DNA of 64,000 nucleotides from Polyangium jinanense (lineage in GTDB: Bacteria > Myxococcota > Polyangia > Polyangiales > Polyangiaceae). The stretch covers positions 133,322 through 197,321 of the forward strand of contig NZ_JAGTJJ010000014.1 in NCBI RefSeq assembly GCF_028435365.1, written 5' to 3'. The position numbers and the translations under genes were made by a program. The notes beneath the pieces are model-generated. The model was not told the DNA's origin. It did no database searches and saw nothing but the letters and a program-made list of their open reading frames with translations. Below are positions 60,763 to 64,000 of this stretch, one piece after another. Numbering within the stretch: the stretch's first letter is position 1; each line of letters opens with the position of its first letter.

Positions 60763-61212
60763 CTACAGCGCGCCTGCGACGCCGGCTCCGTGCATTCGGA
60801 ACTGTTCGAGAAAGGCGCGCGCCTCGGCTTCCGTTTCGACGAACGCCACGGGCCGGATCCTGGTCGGCTCCAGGGCGCGTACGGCGCGCATCATGAGGGT
60901 CGACACGACGCGCGCCGTGAACGAGGCGCCGATGATCGCCGAGCCACGGAGGCTTTCGCGCACACCTAGGAATTCATTCGCCGCCACCGCGCGCCGCGCC
61001 TCCGTCGTGACGGTGCCCATCGCCGTGACGTCCGCCATCCAGAAGACGCCGTCCCCGGTGCGCTTGGCGAGCGCTCGGAGCACGTTGATCTGCGAGCGCA
61101 TGTCCTCGCCCAGCACATCCCCTCGCATGCGAACGTAGTACAGGTCGGGAGACTCGATCCTGTGCAGGTGCGTGCCAAAGGGCTCCCATCGCTCGCTCGG
61201 TGGAACACGCAT
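60763..61212 (-). CDS. STAS-like (SpoIIAA-like) protein, 149 aa
   Basis: A small protein resembling the SpoIIAA-like STAS family: GTHLHRIESPDLYYVRMRGD and VLGEDMRSQINVLRALAKRT, then VFWMADVTAMGTVTTEARRA and RAVRALEPTRIRPVAFVETE, the strand-helix pattern of that fold. ATG 61212 is chosen; an in-frame GTG at 61248 is an alternative. No Ser/Thr for phosphorylation could be assigned with certainty. It is convergent with the lipase gene by 3 bp. Such proteins take part in partner-switching or lipid-binding; neither can be shown here. Confidence 0.7.
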   Translation of the reverse strand: MRVPPSERWEPFGTHLHRIESPDLYYVRMRGDVLGEDMRSQINVLRALAKRTGDGVFWMADVTAMGTVTTEARRAVAANEFLGVRESLRGSAIIGASFTARVVSTLMMRAVRALEPTRIRPVAFVETEAEARAFLEQFRMHGAGVAGAL

Positions 61213-61329
61213 CGTTTCCCGGGACACGCGATCACGATACGCGAACACCCTGCGTGAGCGTCAAAAATCCGACAGGTGAACGGAGGCGGAAGCGACAGCC
61301 ATGCGGGACCGCCTCGCTCCAAAGGAGCT

Positions 61330-61690
61330 CGAAACGTTTCCCTCATCCTCCTCGCTGAGCGACGAGTCGGCACAGAACGGCCCCCGCGGCCTCCTCGCCA
61401 CGAGAGGAAGCCCCGCGGAACGCGCCCCCCGTCCTCATCGCTTCGCTAAAACGCAGCCGGAAACGTTCCTCGCTTCCTTCTCGCTTGGCGATGACGCGCC
61501 GTGGAACACTCGCTCCATCGTCGCAGCTTGCCTACGAAGCATCCGGGAACGTCCTCCCCTTCTTCATCGTCGCGCTATGACGCACCCGGGAACGTTCCCC
61601 GCTGCCTTCTAGCTTGGCGATGACGCACCGCAGAACATTCCCCCCATCCTTCTAGCCCGACGAGGACGGCGCCAGGAACGTTCCGACCTC
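61330..61690. repeat. degenerate tandem array with a 43-bp period, eight units
   Basis: Units start at 61330, 61373, 61416, 61459, 61502, 61545, 61588 and 61631, each 43 bp, with a ninth partial at 61675. Each begins (c/g)(a/g)GAAC or GGAAAC, contains a CCTTCTx core, and most end near GATGACGCACC. Sequence identity between units is moderate, except units 4, 6 and 7 which are close. The period equals that of the array at 9379. Together with the flanks this fills the 664-bp gap between the STAS-like gene and the next lipoprotein gene; no gene or promoter was recognised in it. Confidence 0.78.
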
Positions 61691-61713
61691 GTTTCCAGCG
61701 GATTCGTGCCCAC

Positions 61714-61807
61714 GGCGGCGGAAACGGAAGCGGTAGCGGTAGCGGAAGCGGAAGCGGCGGCGGAGGCGGCAGCGGCTGCGGAGGCGGCTGCGGAGGCGGC
61801 TACGGCC
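61714..61807. repeat. GGAAGC/GGCGGC hexamer tract
   Basis: Purine-rich simple repeats of GGAAGC, GGTAGC and GGCGGA run for about 90 bp and end 70 bp before the next gene. In one frame they would encode Ala/Ser repeats, but this frame has no start or supporting context, so they are regarded as non-coding. Confidence 0.6.
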
Positions 61808-61876
61808 GGACGCCCTTGAACCCCTCGCCTTCCCTCCCGTAGAGTGCCCTCGCCTGGCCCACGCCGTGGCATCGCC

Positions 61877-62566
61877 ATGCATCCGCGCCCCAGAGCCCTC
61901 CTCGTCCCCATCCTCTGGCTCGCCGCTTCCCTCCCCGGCTGCACGAGAGACGCCGTTCCGCAGGGATCAGCGAGCGCGTCGAACCCGCTCTCCGACGAAG
62001 CGCCCGCGCCTTCGGCGTCGAACGACGCCTCGAAGCGGCTCGATTGCGAATGGGTCCGCCAAAAGGACAACTGCTGGCAGACGATGAAGCGCGAGATCCG
62101 CGCCTGCCTCGGCCCTCTCCCGATCGAGGGCACGCTCGCGCGTGACCAAAAAACCTGCACATCCTCGAATGCAGAGGTGCTCTTTCGACCCGAGGCGCCG
62201 AACGCGCCCACCTGGGCCCTCGACATCGAGGTGCGCGTCGCGAACAAGACCTGCTTCCGCTATCGCGACACGGGCCCGGAGACAGGGACGAGGACGGACA
62301 CGCCCCGGGTACACGTCCTCGAGGGGCCGACCGGCGCGACGATTTCGTTCACGTCGGGCATGCCCCTCACGCTCGTGTGCCCCGACGGATCGACCTTCCG
62401 CGCGGGCCCTGCGGACCTGGGCCTCGAAGGATGCATCACGGAGCGTGTCTGGGAGGGCGCGCTCCCGCTGGGCGGAGGGAACTTCCACCCCGACACGTCT
62501 CCGATCTGGCTCTCGCTCGATCCACGCTGGGGGCACGTCTTCGAGTGCGAACGCCCGCGCGACTGA
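61877..62566 (+). CDS. lipoprotein, 229 aa, unknown function
   Basis: Predicted lipoprotein with signal RPRALLVPILWLAASLPG and lipobox PGCT, then a short Ser/Ala/Asp linker. The mature part is Cys-rich (DCEWVRQKDNCWQTMK, IRACLGPL, KTCTSS, KTCFRY, LVCPDG, LEGCITERV, VFECERP), likely disulfide-bonded, with beta-strand character. Even Cys number suggests pairing outside the cytoplasm. Start ATG 61877 was chosen for the signal; an in-frame ATG 11 codons upstream exists. No family was recognised. Confidence 0.75.
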   Translation: MHPRPRALLVPILWLAASLPGCTRDAVPQGSASASNPLSDEAPAPSASNDASKRLDCEWVRQKDNCWQTMKREIRACLGPLPIEGTLARDQKTCTSSNAEVLFRPEAPNAPTWALDIEVRVANKTCFRYRDTGPETGTRTDTPRVHVLEGPTGATISFTSGMPLTLVCPDGSTFRAGPADLGLEGCITERVWEGALPLGGGNFHPDTSPIWLSLDPRWGHVFECERPRD

Positions 62567-62622
62567 GCTTTGCCGGGCTGCGTCGACGGCGATGAGCCCA
62601 TCCACGGAGAGGGAGGACGACC

Positions 62623-63108
62623 ATGGGTGACGAACAGCCGACCCTGGAATCGAACGGCGACGCGCCGGACACGACGCCGACGCGTGCGCGCTACGAGCAG
62701 GCCCTCGCAGCGACCCGCGGGGCGGAGTCAGATTCGGCCCTGCGGGAGCGCGCGGCGATCCTGTACGACTTTGCGGCGTTCATGGAGCGGGAGGACCTGG
62801 GGTACGCGCTCGACCTCTGGAACCAATGCATCCCGCTCCATGAGCAAATGGACGACGCGCGGGGCAAAGCGGAAACGCTCAGCCCAATAGCGAAGCTTAC
62901 CGCGGAGCAGGGTGACGTGGAGCGCGCGCTCGACCTCTTGAATCAAGCCATCGCGATCCATGAACAAATCGGCAACGATTGGGGCAAGATCGACGCGCTC
63001 ATCTACATGTCCTTCAGGGTCAGCGAGCACGGAGACGAGGAGCGCTCGCGCGACCTCTGGAACCAGGCCACAACATTGATGGATACGACCCAACAGCATC
63101 CGGGCTGA
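62623..63108 (+). CDS. TPR protein, 161 aa
   Basis: Small soluble protein with three TPR-like helical pairs: SALRERAAILYDFAAFMERE with YALDLWNQCIPLHEQM, KAETLSPIAKLTAEQGDVER with ALDLLNQAIAIHEQIGN, and WGKIDALIYMSFRVSEHGDE with SRDLWNQATTLMD. The 40-residue spacing matches the kinesin-light-chain subtype. GGAGGAC precedes the ATG. No signal peptide, so cytoplasmic. It follows the 229-aa lipoprotein by 56 bp and may be in its operon. Protein-binding scaffold is the generic expectation; partner unknown. Confidence 0.8.
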   Translation: MGDEQPTLESNGDAPDTTPTRARYEQALAATRGAESDSALRERAAILYDFAAFMEREDLGYALDLWNQCIPLHEQMDDARGKAETLSPIAKLTAEQGDVERALDLLNQAIAIHEQIGNDWGKIDALIYMSFRVSEHGDEERSRDLWNQATTLMDTTQQHPG

Positions 63109-63160
63109 CGGGTATGCCGCCCGATTGCATCCCGGCGTGGACCCGTGTACAGCGTGTGAC

Positions 63161-63817
63161 ATGCGCTTCCGCCCTTCGATCCTGTTGCTGTCGATCGCCC
63201 TTGCTGGATGCCGCGGCGCTGCGTCGCCGGCCGCATCTTGCGTGGAGCCCACGGAGGTTCGAGCGCTCCAGGAGGAACTCGACGCGAAAAACCGCAAGAG
63301 CCTTGCATCGGCGATCGCGGGCGCCCTGGCCACGCCCGGGTACGAGCGGATCACGCCCACCGTCGTCATTGAGTTCATCCCCGGATTGTCCCCAGAGAAT
63401 CCCAGGTCCGACCGTCCTCCGCCGACGGTACTCGCCAAGGCCCCCGAGCGTGGCCTGCACGCGCAGGAGTCCATCGTGGCCACGGCGGCGGCCGAGAATG
63501 CCCCCTCGAAAATCGTGTTTGCCACGACCGAATGCTCGGCCGGGAGCTCCTGTGGTTGCGAGCTCCGCCCGGAGTACCACTTCGCCTCGGCCCCCGGCGG
63601 CCGGGTGGTGATCGTCCGCCTGAGCCCCCAGATTCACCGCGACCCGGTCTCTCAATGCGGCCCGTGCGGCTTCGGGTGCGGGATGCCGTCACCGCCGCTG
63701 AACCCAACCTCGTACGCACTGCCGGTGGACGACGTGTCGAAGGTGGACATCATCGACGTGCCTTATGAATGGCACCGCTTGAACGTGGAATGCGAGAAGA
63801 TGATCCCGGCGCCTTGA
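63161..63817 (+). CDS. lipoprotein, 218 aa, unknown function
   Basis: Predicted lipoprotein: signal RFRPSILLLSIALA, lipobox AGCR. The mature part has a helical start (VRALQEELDAKNRKSLASAI), a Pro-rich middle, and a Cys cluster (ECSAGSSCGCELRPE, SQCGPCGFGCGMPS) that could bind metal or form disulfides. RVVIVRLSPQ and VDIIDVPYEWHR look like beta-strands. Start ATG 63161 is selected because of the signal; the frame opens 12 codons earlier. No relation recognised. Confidence 0.72.
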   Translation: MRFRPSILLLSIALAGCRGAASPAASCVEPTEVRALQEELDAKNRKSLASAIAGALATPGYERITPTVVIEFIPGLSPENPRSDRPPPTVLAKAPERGLHAQESIVATAAAENAPSKIVFATTECSAGSSCGCELRPEYHFASAPGGRVVIVRLSPQIHRDPVSQCGPCGFGCGMPSPPLNPTSYALPVDDVSKVDIIDVPYEWHRLNVECEKMIPAP

Positions 63818-63844
63818 GAATCCGGGTGCGCCGCCCCCGGAAGC

Positions 63845-64000
63845 CTGAGCATTGGTCTCATCGCGAGGCGTCGCGCCGGGGCGCTGCCCCGGGCCCCGCG
63901 GGGGCTGTTCGCCCCTCGACCCGAACCAGGGCAAGCCCTGGACCATTTGGGGAAGAACTGCGCGATGCGCAGTTCTTCCCACAGGCCGGTGGCAAGACCA
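63845..64000. repeat. multi-hairpin dispersed repeat, copy C, cut by window edge
   Basis: Begins with CTGAGCATTGGTCTC and is nearly identical to the left half of the composite at 27801: stems CGGGGC-gct-GCCCCG, GGGGGC-tgttc-GCCCC, CCAGGGC-aa-GCCCTGG and GGAAGAACTGCGC-gat-GCGCAGTTCTTCC, then CAGGCCGGTGGCAAGACCA up to the edge. Only the 17 bases after the end motif and the spacer before stem 4 differ. The high identity to the copy 36 kb away indicates recent copying or gene conversion. Whether it continues as an inverted pair cannot be seen. Confidence 0.88.

Overview
The window is GC-rich DNA from a myxobacterium, most likely a member of the Polyangiaceae (Sorangium/Polyangium type). Support for this: two transmembrane Ser/Thr kinases translationally coupled to TPR proteins, many lipoproteins with long Gly-Gly-Ala-Gly-Gly or Ser linkers behind the lipobox, a MYXO-CTERM-like tail on an FG-GAP protein, and frequent TGATG/ATGA gene overlaps. 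No rRNA, tRNA, CRISPR array, transposase or integrase gene was seen. The first gene is cut by the left edge and a repeat element by the right edge.

Layout. 1-9.1 kb: housekeeping and conserved hypothetical genes (PduO-type cobalamin adenosyltransferase, a TPR-like lipoprotein, MoeB with an N-terminal rhodanese, a MerR-TPR regulator, PEGA and FxLyD surface proteins, a protein with a histone H1-like tail). 9.1-9.9 kb: a multi-hairpin repeat followed by a 43-bp tandem array. 9.9-16.7 kb: an orphan LytTR regulator and a TonB uptake module, in which a lipoprotein and TonB-dependent receptor face exbB-exbD-tonB. 17.5-20.1 kb: a LysR regulator with an NmrA-like reductase, and an O-acetyltransferase. 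20.1-26.2 kb: a glycan or envelope cluster (GT-C glycosyltransferase, membrane-anchored partner, YfhO-like protein, methyltransferase, NAD-dependent epimerase). 26.4-33.3 kb: a PAS-PAS-STAS sensor, a 395-bp inverted pair of the hairpin repeat, an SH3-NlpC/P60-like lipoprotein, a propeller protein and the FG-GAP/MYXO-CTERM protein. 33.4-37.5 kb: a TetR regulator and three alpha/beta hydrolases sharing two near-identical operators. 37.5-49.1 kb: propeller lipoproteins, a kinase/TPR pair, a heptose kinase/nucleotidyltransferase pair and an ExbD-like protein. 49.1-51.5 kb: a second kinase/TPR pair that runs directly into a propeller lipoprotein. 51.7-55.5 kb: a three-gene LysM/PGBD/M15-like peptidase cassette. 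55.5-60.8 kb: small hydrolases and a FixL/FixJ-like two-component system. 61.3-64 kb: a second 43-bp-period array, small lipoproteins and a TPR protein.

The most interesting signal is non-coding. Five copies of a four-hairpin element lie at about 9.15, 27.8, 28.1, 38.9 and 63.85 kb. Loops and several stems differ between copies, but changes in one arm are matched in the other arm, which indicates selection or copying as a folded nucleic acid. Two tandem arrays of different sequence share a 43-bp period and the words GGGAAC and ATGACGCACC. Among proteins, the best candidate is the 881-aa M15-like peptidase at 52.9-55.5 kb, whose active-site motifs are about 374 residues apart and which follows a LysM-PGBD gene.

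Coordinates, motifs and inverted repeats were read from the sequence; family names come from motif recognition, without any database search.
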